The notes under the pieces: model-generated
What the model was told of the DNA's origin: nothing
Seen by the model: the letters and a program-made list of their open reading frames with translations, nothing else
The model's database searches: none
Translations under genes and position numbers: made by a program
NCBI GenBank assembly: GCA_041918675.1
Contig: JAYRVF010000014.1
Coordinates: 248,001-312,000 of the forward strand
Direction: 5' to 3'
Length of the DNA: 64,000 nt
Source: SCUB01 sp041918675
GTDB lineage: Bacteria; Pseudomonadota; Alphaproteobacteria; Rhizobiales; Xanthobacteraceae
Part shown: positions 46,015 to 55,313 of the stretch, piece after piece
Position numbering within the stretch: position 1 is the stretch's first letter
How the letters are laid out: each line of letters starts with the position of its first letter

Positions 46015-46814
46015 CACACCGCGACCTCGGCCTTGATGTGCGGATGCGGATCGTAGCCGGCCAGCGTGAAATCCTCGTAGCGGAAGGCGAACAGATCGCT
46101 CACGGAAGGAGCGAGCGTCATCGTCGGGAGCGCGCGGGGCGCGCGCGTGAGCTGCAGCCGCGCCTGCGCGATGTGATTGAGATAAAGATGCGCGTCGCCG
46201 AACGTGTGGACGAACTCGCCGGGCTCGAGCCCGGTCACCCGCGCCACCATCATCGTCAACAGCGCGTAGGAGGCGATGTTGAACGGCACGCCGAGAAAGA
46301 CGTCGGCCGAGCGCTGATAGAGCTGGCACGACAGCCGCCCCTTGGCGACATAGAACTGGAACAGGCAGTGGCACGGCGGCAGCGCCATGCGGTCGACATC
46401 GGCGGGGTTCCACGCGCTGACGATCAGGCGCCGCGAATCCGGATTGCGCCGGATGGCGTCGACCACGTCGCTGATCTGGTCGATCACGCGGCCGTCGGGC
46501 GCGGTCCATGAGCGCCATTGCCGCCCATAGACGGGGCCGAGATCGCCCTTGGCGTCCGCCCATTCGTTCCAGATCGTGACGCCGTGATCGTTGAGATATT
46601 TGATGTTGGTGTCGCCGGAAAGGAACCACAACAATTCGTGGACGATCGACTTTAAATGCAGCTTCTTGGTCGTGACCAGCGGGAAGCCGCGCGCGAGGTC
46701 GAAGCGCATCTGGTGCCCGAACACGGACAGCGTGCCGGTGCCGGTGCGGTCGTGTTTTTCCGCGCCGTCCGCGAGCAGCCGTTCGAGAAGGTCGTGATAC
46801 TGATGCATCGGCAT
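46014..46814 (-). CDS. thyA: Thymidylate synthase
   Basis: 266 residues, E. coli ThyA-type. The catalytic Cys148 lies in MALPPCHCLFQFYV; other motifs are DRTGTGTLSVFGHQMRFDL, GDLGPVYGRQWRSW and SADVFLGVPFNIASYALL. It methylates dUMP using methylene-tetrahydrofolate, producing dihydrofolate for the coupled FolA. Start could be Met1 or Met3; ribosome site is weak for both. The two genes form the common thyA-folA operon. Confidence 0.96.
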   Translation of the reverse strand: MPMHQYHDLLERLLADGAEKHDRTGTGTLSVFGHQMRFDLARGFPLVTTKKLHLKSIVHELLWFLSGDTNIKYLNDHGVTIWNEWADAKGDLGPVYGRQWRSWTAPDGRVIDQISDVVDAIRRNPDSRRLIVSAWNPADVDRMALPPCHCLFQFYVAKGRLSCQLYQRSADVFLGVPFNIASYALLTMMVARVTGLEPGEFVHTFGDAHLYLNHIAQARLQLTRAPRALPTMTLAPSVSDLFAFRYEDFTLAGYDPHPHIKAEVAV

Positions 46815-46937
46815 CGCTCAGTCTGGAAAGGGTCGATCCGGAAACAGATGATTCGGACGCCGCCGGCGCATCCTATCGCGTCGCGAGCGCCGGTAGAACC
46901 CTGACCACGCGCGCGCTCCCCGTCTCCCGCCGCGCCG

Positions 46938-47471
46938 TCAAACGATACCGGAAAGGCCGGCGATCGCGCCCAATGCCAGCATCCACAACGGGTTGAGGCG
47001 GGTGAACAGCGTCACCGCCGCTGCCCCGACGGTGAGCGCCACCGCCACCGCGCCGCGATCGATCGTCAGCGTCAGCAAGAACGCGCTCGCCGAGACCAGG
47101 CCGATCGAGACCGGCACCATCGCCGCCTTCATCACCTGTCGCCACGCCGCCTCGCCCGCCCGCTCCCAGCGTCCGGCCACGAAATAGGAGAGCGCGGCCG
47201 GCGGCGCGCACATCGCCAGCGTCGCCACCAGCGCGCCCGCCACGCCCGCGACGTGGTAGCCGATCAGCGACACGATCAGCACGTTCGGGCCGGGCGAGAC
47301 CTGGGCGATCGCGAACATCTCGACGAATTGCCGGTCGCTCATCCAGCTCTTCACCTCGACCGCGAGGCGATGCATTTCGGGCACGGCCGCGTTGGCGCCG
47401 CCGATCGCGAACAGCGACAGCAGCGCGAAATAGCCGGCCAGCGCCAGGAGTTCGCCCTCGCCCCGGTTCAT
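46938..47471 (-). CDS. chrA: Chromate transporter, half-size (second of pair)
   Basis: 177 residues, about five membrane spans. The ChrA motifs ALLSLFAIGGANAAVPEMHR and FAIAQVSPGPNVLIVSLIGY match one half of full ChrA. Half-size ChrA proteins work as heteropairs; the upstream gene encodes the other half, and the two overlap by 4 bp (ATGA). The family exports chromate or related oxyanions; function outside chromate resistance is not excluded. Confidence 0.88.
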   Translation of the reverse strand: MNRGEGELLALAGYFALLSLFAIGGANAAVPEMHRLAVEVKSWMSDRQFVEMFAIAQVSPGPNVLIVSLIGYHVAGVAGALVATLAMCAPPAALSYFVAGRWERAGEAAWRQVMKAAMVPVSIGLVSASAFLLTLTIDRGAVAVALTVGAAAVTLFTRLNPLWMLALGAIAGLSGIV

Positions 47472-48082
47472 CGCCGCGCCATCCACAAAAAGACGACATA
47501 GGCCGGGATCGCGCAGGCCAGCACCGCCGGCATCGGAAACCGCAGCACGCCGACGGCGACGAATACGCCGATCACCACCACCGCGACATGCCACGAACGC
47601 TGCTTCACCAGGGGCCCGGCCATCTTCGCGACGGTCGCGATGAAAAGGCCGACCGCCACAGCCGAAACGCCCGCGAGCGCGCGCTGGAGCGTGGCGAGTT
47701 CGCCGTAGCGCGCGTAGACCATCGCCACGCCGACGATGACCACGGTCGGCGGCCCGAGCAGACCGAGAAACGCGACCAGCGCGCCGGCGATGCCCTGCAC
47801 CTTTCCTCCGAACACCACCGACATGTTGACGATGTTGGGACCGGGCAGCACCTGACACAGCGCGAAGGAATCGTTGAACTCCTCCGCCGTCATCCAGCGC
47901 CGCTTCTCGACGATGATCCGCCGCGCCCAGACGAGCACTCCGCCGAACCCGGACAACGAGATCGTGGCGAAGGCGGTAAACAGCGGCCACAGGCCGGGCG
48001 GCGCGGAAGGGCCGGGCGGCGCGGAAAGGCCGGAATGGACGGAAGGGCCGCCTGGGCCGGGCGGAAGTGATTCCTCGGTCAT
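47468..48082 (-). CDS. chrA: Chromate transporter, half-size (first of pair)
   Basis: 204 residues. A Pro/Gly-rich N-terminus (ESLPPGPGGPSVHSGL, with repeated PPG units) precedes membrane spans with LFTAFATISLSGFGGVLVWA and FALCQVLPGPNIVNMSVVFG, the conserved ChrA signatures. ATG 48080-48082 is chosen from homology. It overlaps the second half gene. It is transcribed away from ssrA across a short gap. Confidence 0.88.
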   Translation of the reverse strand: MTEESLPPGPGGPSVHSGLSAPPGPSAPPGLWPLFTAFATISLSGFGGVLVWARRIIVEKRRWMTAEEFNDSFALCQVLPGPNIVNMSVVFGGKVQGIAGALVAFLGLLGPPTVVIVGVAMVYARYGELATLQRALAGVSAVAVGLFIATVAKMAGPLVKQRSWHVAVVVIGVFVAVGVLRFPMPAVLACAIPAYVVFLWMARR

Positions 48083-48154
48083 GGTCCTGCCATAAACGGG
48101 CCCGCGCTCCGCGCCAACCGTCTTCGGGAGAAGAGGAGAAAGCCGGCGGCGGCA

Positions 48155-48183
48155 CTTCCACGCGCGCCGCGCGCGTCTTATAT
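48155..48183 (+). promoter_or_regulatory. Candidate ssrA promoter
   Basis: CTTCCA (48155-48160), 17-bp spacer, TTATAT (48178-48183). It would start RNA near 48190, just before the acceptor piece of tmRNA. Confidence 0.45.
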
Positions 48184-48189
48184 TCACCC

Positions 48190-48582
48190 CGCCGGCGCGA
48201 GCCGGCTATGGCAATAAACGACCGTCGCAATAAACCATTCGGACCCGGGGGCGGTACCCGGCGCCTCCACCAAAGCCCGGCACTATCCGCGCATGCGCCG
48301 CGGCGGATGATCGCGGGGCGGGCTTCGGCGGGGGCGAAATAGGATCGACGAGGGCGTAAAGGGCGTGTTTTTGCTCGGTATGGTTCCGCCGTTATCGGGC
48401 CATAGCAATAGTTGCCAACGACAACTTTGCTCCGGTTGCTCAGGCCGCGTAACGCGGTTTGAAATACCGATCTGAAGTCCTGAGGTCTTAGCAGCTTCAG
48501 GCGGGGTTCGGGGGCACCTGGCAACAGAAGCCCCCACTTCTCCAAGGACAATTCCTGAATCGGCTCCAATCGAACCGATTTT
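48190..48582 (+). ncRNA. ssrA: Circularly permuted two-piece tmRNA
   Basis: The acceptor piece comes first and ends with the T-arm and 3' end CGCCTCCACCA (CCA at 48270-48272). After an intervening segment, the coding piece starts with GGGGGCG (48330-48336), which pairs with CGCCTCC to rebuild the acceptor stem with one G-U pair. The tag frame at 48414-48452 reads GCC AAC GAC AAC TTT GCT and so on to TAA, giving the degradation tag AANDNFAPVAQAA once the charged Ala is added. Pseudoknot-like stems follow, and a hairpin AATCGG/CCGATT with a short U-run ends near 48582. The permuted order is the alphaproteobacterial type. It rescues stalled ribosomes. Outer ends are approximate; 48583-48838 shows nothing further. 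Confidence 0.9.
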
Positions 48583-48838
48583 CCGCCTCAATAGACACTT
48601 AGCCAACGAAGGCGCGGCTGACGCTCGCGAACCTACCGGCTAGAATGGTCAGCGATTCGGGTCTCTTAGGAAACTCTAGTTGGTCGGGTTGGCGGCGTCG
48701 CGGCATACGCGGCTCCGGGGACGATCCTGATTGCGAGACTCCGACATCGAGCGGCCGGCCAGCCGGTTATCGAACGTGGAGTGGATGTAAGCGGAACGAC
48801 ATTGGCGCCTCGAAGAGTTTGAGGGGATTGCAAGGGCC

Positions 48839-49363
48839 ATGACGATTGATCACTTCCGCTACGATCTGTTGACGCGCGACGCGCTGCGCGGCGTGTTGCG
48901 CCACGTTCTCGCCGAAACCGCGACCGCGGGGCTTGCCGGCGATCATCATTTCTACATCACATTCATGACGCGGACGCCGGGCGTGAAGCTCTCCCCGCGT
49001 CTCGTCGCGCAATATCCGGAAGAGATGACGATCATTCTGCAGAACCAGTTCTGGGATCTGCAGGTGACGAACGAGGCGTTCGAGGTCGGCCTGTCGTTTT
49101 CGGGCGTGCCGGAGCGGTTGATTGTTCCCTTCGCGGCGATCAAGAGCTTCTACGATCCCTCGGTCCAGTTCGGGCTGCAGTTCGAACTCGCCGAGGACAA
49201 GCCCGCCGAAGAGGCGCGCCCGGCGACCAAGGCGGAGGAGAAGGCGACGGCGGCCGCCGGTGGCAATGGCGACGCGGCCACGCGCGCCGAAGCGCCGGCC
49301 GGCGACGACACCGACGGAAACGGCGCGGAAGTGGTTCGACTCGATCGCTTTCGCAAGAAGTAG
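48839..49363 (+). CDS. sspB: SspB, ClpXP adaptor for ssrA-tagged proteins
   Basis: 174 residues. The alphaproteobacterial SspB fold is visible in FRYDLLTRDALRGVLRHVL, HHFYITFMTRTPGVKLS and GVPERLIVPFAAIKSFYDPS. A flexible, acidic Ala/Glu-rich linker (about 118-160) leads to the C-terminal ClpX-docking tail EVVRLDRFRKK. It delivers proteins bearing the ssrA tag to ClpXP. It lies about 250 bp downstream of ssrA in the same direction, a tidy functional pairing. ATG 48839 has AAGGG upstream. Confidence 0.93.
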   Translation: MTIDHFRYDLLTRDALRGVLRHVLAETATAGLAGDHHFYITFMTRTPGVKLSPRLVAQYPEEMTIILQNQFWDLQVTNEAFEVGLSFSGVPERLIVPFAAIKSFYDPSVQFGLQFELAEDKPAEEARPATKAEEKATAAAGGNGDAATRAEAPAGDDTDGNGAEVVRLDRFRKK

Positions 49364-49422
49364 TCCGGCCACCGCGTCGCGCGCCGATCGCGTCCCGGCG
49401 GCATGACATCGGGAGCGCGATT

Positions 49423-50916
49423 TTGGCCAGGACGAAGACCCGCGCGCGGCCCCGCAAGGGACGCGCCGCTCAGGCATCAGCCGAACAACGCACGCGGACC
49501 GAAACCGACGCTCTCGGCCCGATCAAGGTTCCCGCCGATTGCTATTGGGGCGCGCAGACCGAGCGCTCCCGCCGCAATTTCCGCATCGGCTCGGAGCGCA
49601 TGCCGCTCGCGCTCATTCACGCGCTCGCGCTCATCAAACGCGCCGCGGCCGAGACCAATCGCGATCTCGGGCTGCTCGATCGGCGCCGCGCCGGCGCGAT
49701 CGCCGCCGCCGCCTCCGAGATCGTCGCGGGCGGGCTCGACGACCAGTTCCCGCTAGTCGTCTGGCAGACGGGCTCGGGCACGCAGACCAACATGAACCTC
49801 AACGAGGTGATCGCCAACCGGGCCAATGAACGGCTTGGCGGACGGCGCGGCGAAAAGGCGCCGGTCCATCCCAACGATCACGTCAACATGGGCCAGTCGT
49901 CGAACGACTGCGTCCCGACCGCGATGCACGTCGCCGCGGCGATGGAGATCACGCATCGCCTGCTGCCCGCGCTCGCCCGCCTTCTCGAAGCGATCGAGGC
50001 GCGCGCGAAGGATTTCGCCGCCATCGTCAAGATCGGGCGCACGCACGGCCAGGACGCGACCCCGCTCACGCTCGGCCAGGAATTTTCCGGCTACGCCGCG
50101 CAGGTTCGAAGCGCCATCGCGCGGCTGCGCCTGGCCTTGCCGGAGCTCTATCCGCTCGCGCAAGGCGGCACCGCGGTCGGCACCGGCCTCAATACCCACC
50201 CGCGTTTCGCGCGCCTCGTCGCCAAACGCATCGCCCAGGCGACCGGCCTGCCCTTCGTCAGCGCGCCGAACAAGTTCGAGGCGCTCGCCGCGCACGAGGC
50301 CTATCTGTTCGCGCATGGCGCGCTCAACGCGCTCGCCGCCGCGCTGTTCAAGATCGCGAACGACATCCGCCTGCTCGGCTCCGGTCCGCGCTCCGGCCTC
50401 GGCGAACTCATCCTGCCGGAGAACGAACCGGGCTCTTCGATCATGCCGGGCAAGGTCAATCCAACCCAGGCCGAGGCGCTGACGATGGTGTGCTGTCAGG
50501 TGTTCGGCCATCATACCGCGATGACCGTGGCCGCCAGCCAGGGCCAGTTCGAGCTCAACGTCTACAAGCCCGTGCTCGCGCATTGCATGCTGCGGTCGAT
50601 CGATCTGCTCGCCGGCGCGTCGCGCTCGTTCGCCGATCATTGCGTCGCCGGGCTGCGGGCCGACGAAAAGCGCATCCGCGTCTTGATGGAGCAATCGCTG
50701 ATGCTGGTGACCGCGCTCGCGCCGCGCATCGGCTACGACCGCGCCGCGGCCCTCGCCAAGAGCGCGCATGCGCGCGGAACGACGCTGAAGGAGGAGGCCG
50801 CGCGGCTCGGCATTCTTTCGGCCGAGGCGTTCGACCGGCTGGTGCGGCCGGAACGCATGACCGGCCCGGCGCGCGGAGGACGGGGACTGCGCGAAAAACA
50901 CATCAAGAAGCTGTAA
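49423..50916 (+). CDS. fumC: Class II fumarate hydratase
   Basis: 497 residues. The signature GSSIMPGKVNPTQ and catalytic-His motif KIGRTHGQDATPLTLGQE are intact, as is QTGSGTQTNMNLNEV. It hydrates fumarate to malate in the TCA cycle without a metal cofactor. The start is TTG (49423) with GGGAG upstream, giving a basic 25-residue N-terminal extension (ARTKTRARPRKGRAA) not found in E. coli FumC; starting at a later codon would lose no conserved part. It follows sspB by 59 bp, in the order common in Hyphomicrobiales. Confidence 0.94.
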   Translation: MARTKTRARPRKGRAAQASAEQRTRTETDALGPIKVPADCYWGAQTERSRRNFRIGSERMPLALIHALALIKRAAAETNRDLGLLDRRRAGAIAAAASEIVAGGLDDQFPLVVWQTGSGTQTNMNLNEVIANRANERLGGRRGEKAPVHPNDHVNMGQSSNDCVPTAMHVAAAMEITHRLLPALARLLEAIEARAKDFAAIVKIGRTHGQDATPLTLGQEFSGYAAQVRSAIARLRLALPELYPLAQGGTAVGTGLNTHPRFARLVAKRIAQATGLPFVSAPNKFEALAAHEAYLFAHGALNALAAALFKIANDIRLLGSGPRSGLGELILPENEPGSSIMPGKVNPTQAEALTMVCCQVFGHHTAMTVAASQGQFELNVYKPVLAHCMLRSIDLLAGASRSFADHCVAGLRADEKRIRVLMEQSLMLVTALAPRIGYDRAAALAKSAHARGTTLKEEAARLGILSAEAFDRLVRPERMTGPARGGRGLREKHIKKL

Positions 50917-51273
50917 TTTACATTTAAATTCCGTAGGTTGCGGAAAACCGACCGATGGTCGGCAAAATTGTGTTGCGAGATCATATGCATCTTCTTGCAA
51001 ACGAATCTCGTCTGTTATATGGACGCCTTCATTGAATGATGGTTCGGCGATACCTTCCGCGAAGCGAGGGTTCGCAAGGCTCCGGTATCCGTTGAGAGAA
51101 GAGCCGGCACGACCATCGAAGCGCGAGACCGCGGCATTCAGGCCAAAATATTGTTTTTGTCGAAATCCTTTCCTGAAGCTTGGTCGAGCTCAAATTGAAT
51201 TGAAAAGTATGCGTCCGTCGGCGTCATCGACATGGTGATGCGTTTAGGCGACGGCGCGGAAAGCGGGGCATCC
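50917..51273. other. AT-rich gap after fumC with stem-loops
   Basis: 357 bp with no supported gene. CCGACC-GAT-GGTCGG (50948-50962) may terminate fumC, though no U-run follows. A larger foldable element lies at 51049-51089: outer GATACC/GGTATC around CCTT/AAGG and GCGAA/TTCGC. AT-rich sequence around 51145-51205 probably holds the promoter of the two small genes downstream. Confidence 0.45.
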
Positions 51274-51462
51274 GTGGGCGATCTCGTCAATTTTCGAAAG
51301 GCGCGCAAACAACAGGAAAGGGCGCGGACCGAAAGCCAAGCCGCCGCCAATCGCGCGCGCCATGGCAGGTCCAAGATTGAAAAGGAACGCGAGGCGGCCG
51401 ATCTCGCCAAGCGAACGCGCGTTCTCGATCAGCATCGAATTGAAACCGGGGATGACCGATGA
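51274..51462 (+). CDS. DUF4169 small protein
   Basis: 62 residues from GTG 51274, giving MGDLVNFRKARKQQERARTE, the typical N-terminus of this family; GGGG lies just upstream. The protein is almost wholly charged helix (ARHGRSKIEKEREAADLAKR) ending in LDQHRIETGDDR. Function is unknown. It overlaps the next gene by 4 bp (ATGA), which matches its frequent pairing with a ribbon-helix-helix protein near sspB-fumC. Confidence 0.88.
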   Translation: MGDLVNFRKARKQQERARTESQAAANRARHGRSKIEKEREAADLAKRTRVLDQHRIETGDDR

Positions 51463-51713
51463 AGTCGCCGGTTGTGAAACGCTCGATCGTTGTCGCCGGG
51501 CACAAGACGAGCGTCAGCCTGGAGGAAGCGTTCTGGAACGGGATGAAGGAGATTTCCTCGGCCCGCAACATGACGCTTTCCGATCTCGTCTCCGAAATCG
51601 ATTCGGGACGCCAGCACGGCAACCTGTCCTCGGCGATCCGGCTTCATGTGCTCGATTACTTCCGCCGGATGGCGGAAAGCACCACTGGCCCGCGGGTCGA
51701 GGCGGGCGAATGA
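51459..51713 (+). CDS. Ribbon-helix-helix domain protein
   Basis: 84 residues. KRSIVVAGHKTSVSLEEAFW provides the N-terminal strand, followed by two helices (NGMKEISSARNMTLSDLVSE; SSAIRLHVLDYFRRMAES), the pattern of the RHH_4 family. It is likely a DNA-binding dimer, possibly a regulator. It is translationally coupled to the DUF4169 gene; no operator was identified. Confidence 0.88.
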   Translation: MKSPVVKRSIVVAGHKTSVSLEEAFWNGMKEISSARNMTLSDLVSEIDSGRQHGNLSSAIRLHVLDYFRRMAESTTGPRVEAGE

Positions 51714-51773
51714 CGCGCTGACCGCGCCACGACGCCACCCGCCCGCGACGAACGGGCGGCGAAATTCGCGCAT

Positions 51774-54700
51774 TCAGAACATCGAGGGTCGCGTTTCAAC
51801 CGCGCGCGGCGCGGGCGCCTGACTCTGGCTCTTTCGCATTCCCGGCGGCGGACGAATGTCGATCGGCGGCGGCAGCGGCGGCAAACCGCCCGATGTCGTC
51901 GCCGGCGTATTCGATCGCGCCGGAGGCGGCGCGGAAGGCGAGTTGACATCCGGCGCCGGGCGGCGCGCGGCGGCCGCCGGGTTCGGCTTGCGTCGCGGCA
52001 GCGGAACGTCCGGCATCAATTCCGACGGCGGCATAACCTGACTTTCCGGCGCGACGAGATCGGGCTGGAAAGTATCGGGAACGGGAAGCGAGGGAGGCGG
52101 CGCCGGTTGCGCGAAGGGCGGCGCCACCGGCGTGGACGCCGGCGAGACGGGCGCGGGCGTGATGGGCGGGGGCGCGATGGGCGCGGGCGAAACCGGCGCG
52201 GCCATGGGGGCCGACGCCGTCGGCGCCTCGAGAGCTTCTAGCCGCTTGGTGTCGCGCTCGATCATCCGCGCGGTCATCCAGCGCACGAAATCGGAGGCAT
52301 CGACCGCGCGCCGGGCGGCGTCCGCCTTGCCGCGCAAGGAAACGCGGATGCCCGGCGGCGGCTGCCCCTGCGCGGGCATCGCCGTCGATGTCAGCGTGCC
52401 GCGCAGATCGGCCTCGCCGCTGGTGAGGTCGAATGTTCCGGAAAACGCCAGCCGACCGCCGGCCGCGTCGATGACGGCGCTGTCGGCGCGCAGCCGTCCA
52501 TCGACAAGGCCGATCGCCCATTGCGCCGATGACGCGGTGAGCGGACCACCGGCCAGCGCCACCTCGACAAATCCGCGCATGCGATTGGCGTCCGGGACGC
52601 GGCCCTGGTCGGCCGCGTCGATCGCCGCGGCGAAGACGCCGGGATCGAGCGCGTCGATCCGCACGGCGTCGAGCCGAACGCTCGCCTCTCCCGCGAGCGA
52701 GCCGGCGAGCGCGGACATGGAGCGCCCGCGACTGGCGAAGGAGACCGTCGAGGTCACCTTGCCGCCCGGCAGCGCGAAGCCGCGCGGTCGCAGCGCGGCC
52801 GCGTCGACATCCTTCGCCTCGATCCGTCCGGTGAGGTCGACCCCGTCGCCGCGCGCCTGGATCGAGAGTTCGTGACGCAGCATCCCCCTGCCGACGGTCC
52901 CTTCCGCCGTCGCGGTCGTCGCGCCCTTGCCGTCGCCCTTCACCACGCCGTTCAGGAGTTGGGCCTCGACGCCGTCGACGAGGCGCGCGTTCTTGGCGCG
53001 GTAGGCGATCTGGCCGCGCCAGCTTTCGCCGAGCCCCCGCCGCAGCGGCTCGGCCGGCGCGATGCCGTCGCCGCCGACGAAAATCGCGAAAGCCGGAACG
53101 AGGTCGAGATAGTCGAGCGTGATCGCCGCTTCGACCTCCGGCTCGCCCGTGATCGACAGCGTCGCCTCGCCGGTGACGGGCGTGCCCGCGATGGCGCCGG
53201 TGATGTTGGTCAGGATGATCTTCGATCCCGAGAGTTTCGCCGGAGCGCGGATCGAGGCGATGATCGGGGCGCGCGGAACGCCGAGGAACGGTCCGAGATC
53301 GGCGTTGGCGAGTTGGATTTCATCGAGCGTGACGGCGGGCCCCTCCGCGGCGAAGGGCTCGATGCCGCCCTTGAATTTGGCTTCGACCGCGCCCGCGCGC
53401 AGATCAAGCCCGAGCCCGACCGCCAGGCGATCGCCCGATCCCTTGACCGGGTCGGTCTGGAACGAGATCTCCGTCGCCACGGCCCCGCCCTCGCGCGCCA
53501 GCGCGCGCAGGCGCTCCGCAGGTCCCGGCGCGAGCGAGGCGAGCGCGGCGCCGACGGCCTGAAGCGACGGCGCGCGGGCGCGCAGCCGACCCCGCGCCGT
53601 CGCCGCTTTTCGGTCGTACGCGGCCGACGCGTCCAGCACGAGGCCCGAATCCTCCGTCGCCGAGAGTTCGTCGAGCTTGATATTCATCCCGTCAGCCGAC
53701 AGCGCCGCCTTGAAGGGGTGCCAGTCGCGCCCGGCCAGAACGGCGCGGCCGAATTCGACCGACAGCCGTCCCTCGTCGGGCAAGCGCAATGATTGTCCCG
53801 CGCCGCGCGCCAATCGCGCCAGCGCGTCGATGTCGGCATTGTCGCCCTTGAACGCCGCCTCGGCGCGGAACGGAGCCTCGCCGCGCAGGCCGTTCAGCGC
53901 GACGCGGCCTTCCGCCGTCCGGCCGCCGGTCTCGAAACGGATGGCATCGAGCGTCAGGCTCTCCGCGCCGACATCGATGTCGGCCTTGGCGCGCAGCGCG
54001 CGCAACTGTCCGAGGCTCGCCTCGTTAAGGCCGAACAACCACGCCGCGAACGTCGCCGGCTCGCTTGCTTCGAGCGCGACGGCGCCGCGAAAGGCGGCAC
54101 GCTTTTCGTTCGCCGCGACGCGGCCGGCGGCGGTGAGCCGGGTTCCACCCGGTCCGCGCGCCTCGAAGCGGTCGATGCTCCAGCCCTCGCCCGAGCCGCG
54201 CAAATCCAATCCCGCCGCCTGGATCGGACGGCCGGAGAGCGTCGCCATGTCGACGCCGATTTCAAGCTGGACGGGCAGCGGCGGTGACGCGATCGCGTCG
54301 AGCATGCCGGACAGGCGCGCGAGCAATTGCCCCGGCAGCTTGTCGGCCGCGCCGTTCGCGGCAAGCAGGCGATCGAGGTCGAACTGGCGCGAGGACACCA
54401 CCGCGTGAAACGACGGCGCCGCGCCGAGCGCGAGATCGCCGGCGCCGGAGAGCCGCACGCCGGATTCCTCCGCGCCGAACACGGCGTCGATCTTCTCGAA
54501 ATGCAGGCGAGCCGGATCGGCGACCGTTTTCGCGCTGATCCGCCAGGGCGCTTCGAGGAGGCTCGCCTCGCGCCCGCTTGGCCGCGATCCGCCCGCGCGC
54601 GCGAGCATCAGCATGCCCTCGAAACTCGGCTTGCCGCCCTCGGCGGTCGCCAGTCCGTCGATCTCGATCGCGAGCGACCGATCGCCCGGCTCGATGACGA

Positions 54701-55313
54701 GCTTGGCGCGGGTCCCGCTTCCTTCGGTCGGACGGGTCAGCATCACGCGGTAGGAATGGCGCGCCGCGCCGAGCGTGAACGCGCCCTCTCCGCGCGCCGA
54801 GGCGGCCGAGCGGACATCGCCAGTCATCGACAGGTCGGCGAGCGTGATCGTCTTTCCGCTCGCCGCGTCATGCAGCGTCGCCGCGCCGCGCGCGCTGAAG
54901 CGATCGATCGCGATCGGACCGGCGTTGAATCCGCCGACCGGCGCGGGCGCGACGATCCGCCCTTCCGCGTCGAGACCGGCGGCGAGATCGAGACCGGCGA
55001 CGACGACCTCGCTCGCGCGCCACTCCCCGCGCATCAGCGAGGCGAGGCTGAATTCGACGTCGAGTTGCTTGGCGGTCAGGCGCCGCCCTTCGCCCTGCCC
55101 GCCGATCGCGACATCGCGCCAGCGCAGCGACGGCACCGGCAGCAGCCGGGCGTCGATCGGCCCGCGAATGCGCACGGGCAATCCGGTCATGCGGGTCGCC
55201 TCTGCCTCGAAGGTGGGACGGAAGCCGTTCCAGTCGACGTAATACGGCCCGACCAGCGCCGCGACGATGGCGATGATCAGCGCGATTGCAATTCCGAGCA
55301 GCGTCGTCTGCAC
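51774..55313 (-). CDS. AsmA-family envelope protein
   Basis: 1179 residues. The start is GTG 55311-55313 with the ribosome site GGGGAG; the open frame continues upstream but reads as non-coding. One N-terminal membrane anchor (TTLLGIAIALIIAIVAALVG) is followed by PYYVDWNGFRPTFEAEATRM, the AsmA start, and then a long beta-rich periplasmic part. The C-terminal AsmA_2-like region (QWAIGLVDGRLRADSAVIDA, GTFDLTSGEADLRGTL) leads into a Pro/Ala-rich tail of about 150 residues. AsmA proteins are thought to move phospholipids or shape the outer membrane. No operon partner; promoter perhaps at 55556-55561. Confidence 0.85.
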   Translation of the reverse strand: MQTTLLGIAIALIIAIVAALVGPYYVDWNGFRPTFEAEATRMTGLPVRIRGPIDARLLPVPSLRWRDVAIGGQGEGRRLTAKQLDVEFSLASLMRGEWRASEVVVAGLDLAAGLDAEGRIVAPAPVGGFNAGPIAIDRFSARGAATLHDAASGKTITLADLSMTGDVRSAASARGEGAFTLGAARHSYRVMLTRPTEGSGTRAKLVIEPGDRSLAIEIDGLATAEGGKPSFEGMLMLARAGGSRPSGREASLLEAPWRISAKTVADPARLHFEKIDAVFGAEESGVRLSGAGDLALGAAPSFHAVVSSRQFDLDRLLAANGAADKLPGQLLARLSGMLDAIASPPLPVQLEIGVDMATLSGRPIQAAGLDLRGSGEGWSIDRFEARGPGGTRLTAAGRVAANEKRAAFRGAVALEASEPATFAAWLFGLNEASLGQLRALRAKADIDVGAESLTLDAIRFETGGRTAEGRVALNGLRGEAPFRAEAAFKGDNADIDALARLARGAGQSLRLPDEGRLSVEFGRAVLAGRDWHPFKAALSADGMNIKLDELSATEDSGLVLDASAAYDRKAATARGRLRARAPSLQAVGAALASLAPGPAERLRALAREGGAVATEISFQTDPVKGSGDRLAVGLGLDLRAGAVEAKFKGGIEPFAAEGPAVTLDEIQLANADLGPFLGVPRAPIIASIRAPAKLSGSKIILTNITGAIAGTPVTGEATLSITGEPEVEAAITLDYLDLVPAFAIFVGGDGIAPAEPLRRGLGESWRGQIAYRAKNARLVDGVEAQLLNGVVKGDGKGATTATAEGTVGRGMLRHELSIQARGDGVDLTGRIEAKDVDAAALRPRGFALPGGKVTSTVSFASRGRSMSALAGSLAGEASVRLDAVRIDALDPGVFAAAIDAADQGRVPDANRMRGFVEVALAGGPLTASSAQWAIGLVDGRLRADSAVIDAAGGRLAFSGTFDLTSGEADLRGTLTSTAMPAQGQPPPGIRVSLRGKADAARRAVDASDFVRWMTARMIERDTKRLEALEAPTASAPMAAPVSPAPIAPPPITPAPVSPASTPVAPPFAQPAPPPSLPVPDTFQPDLVAPESQVMPPSELMPDVPLPRRKPNPAAAARRPAPDVNSPSAPPPARSNTPATTSGGLPPLPPPIDIRPPPGMRKSQSQAPAPRAVETRPSMF

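Noticed and set aside
46938..48569. Minus-strand 543-codon frame spanning chrA and ssrA
   Set aside because: Only its 3' third encodes the ChrA half; the rest is out of frame across the other ChrA half and tmRNA, which has an unmistakable tag frame on the plus strand.
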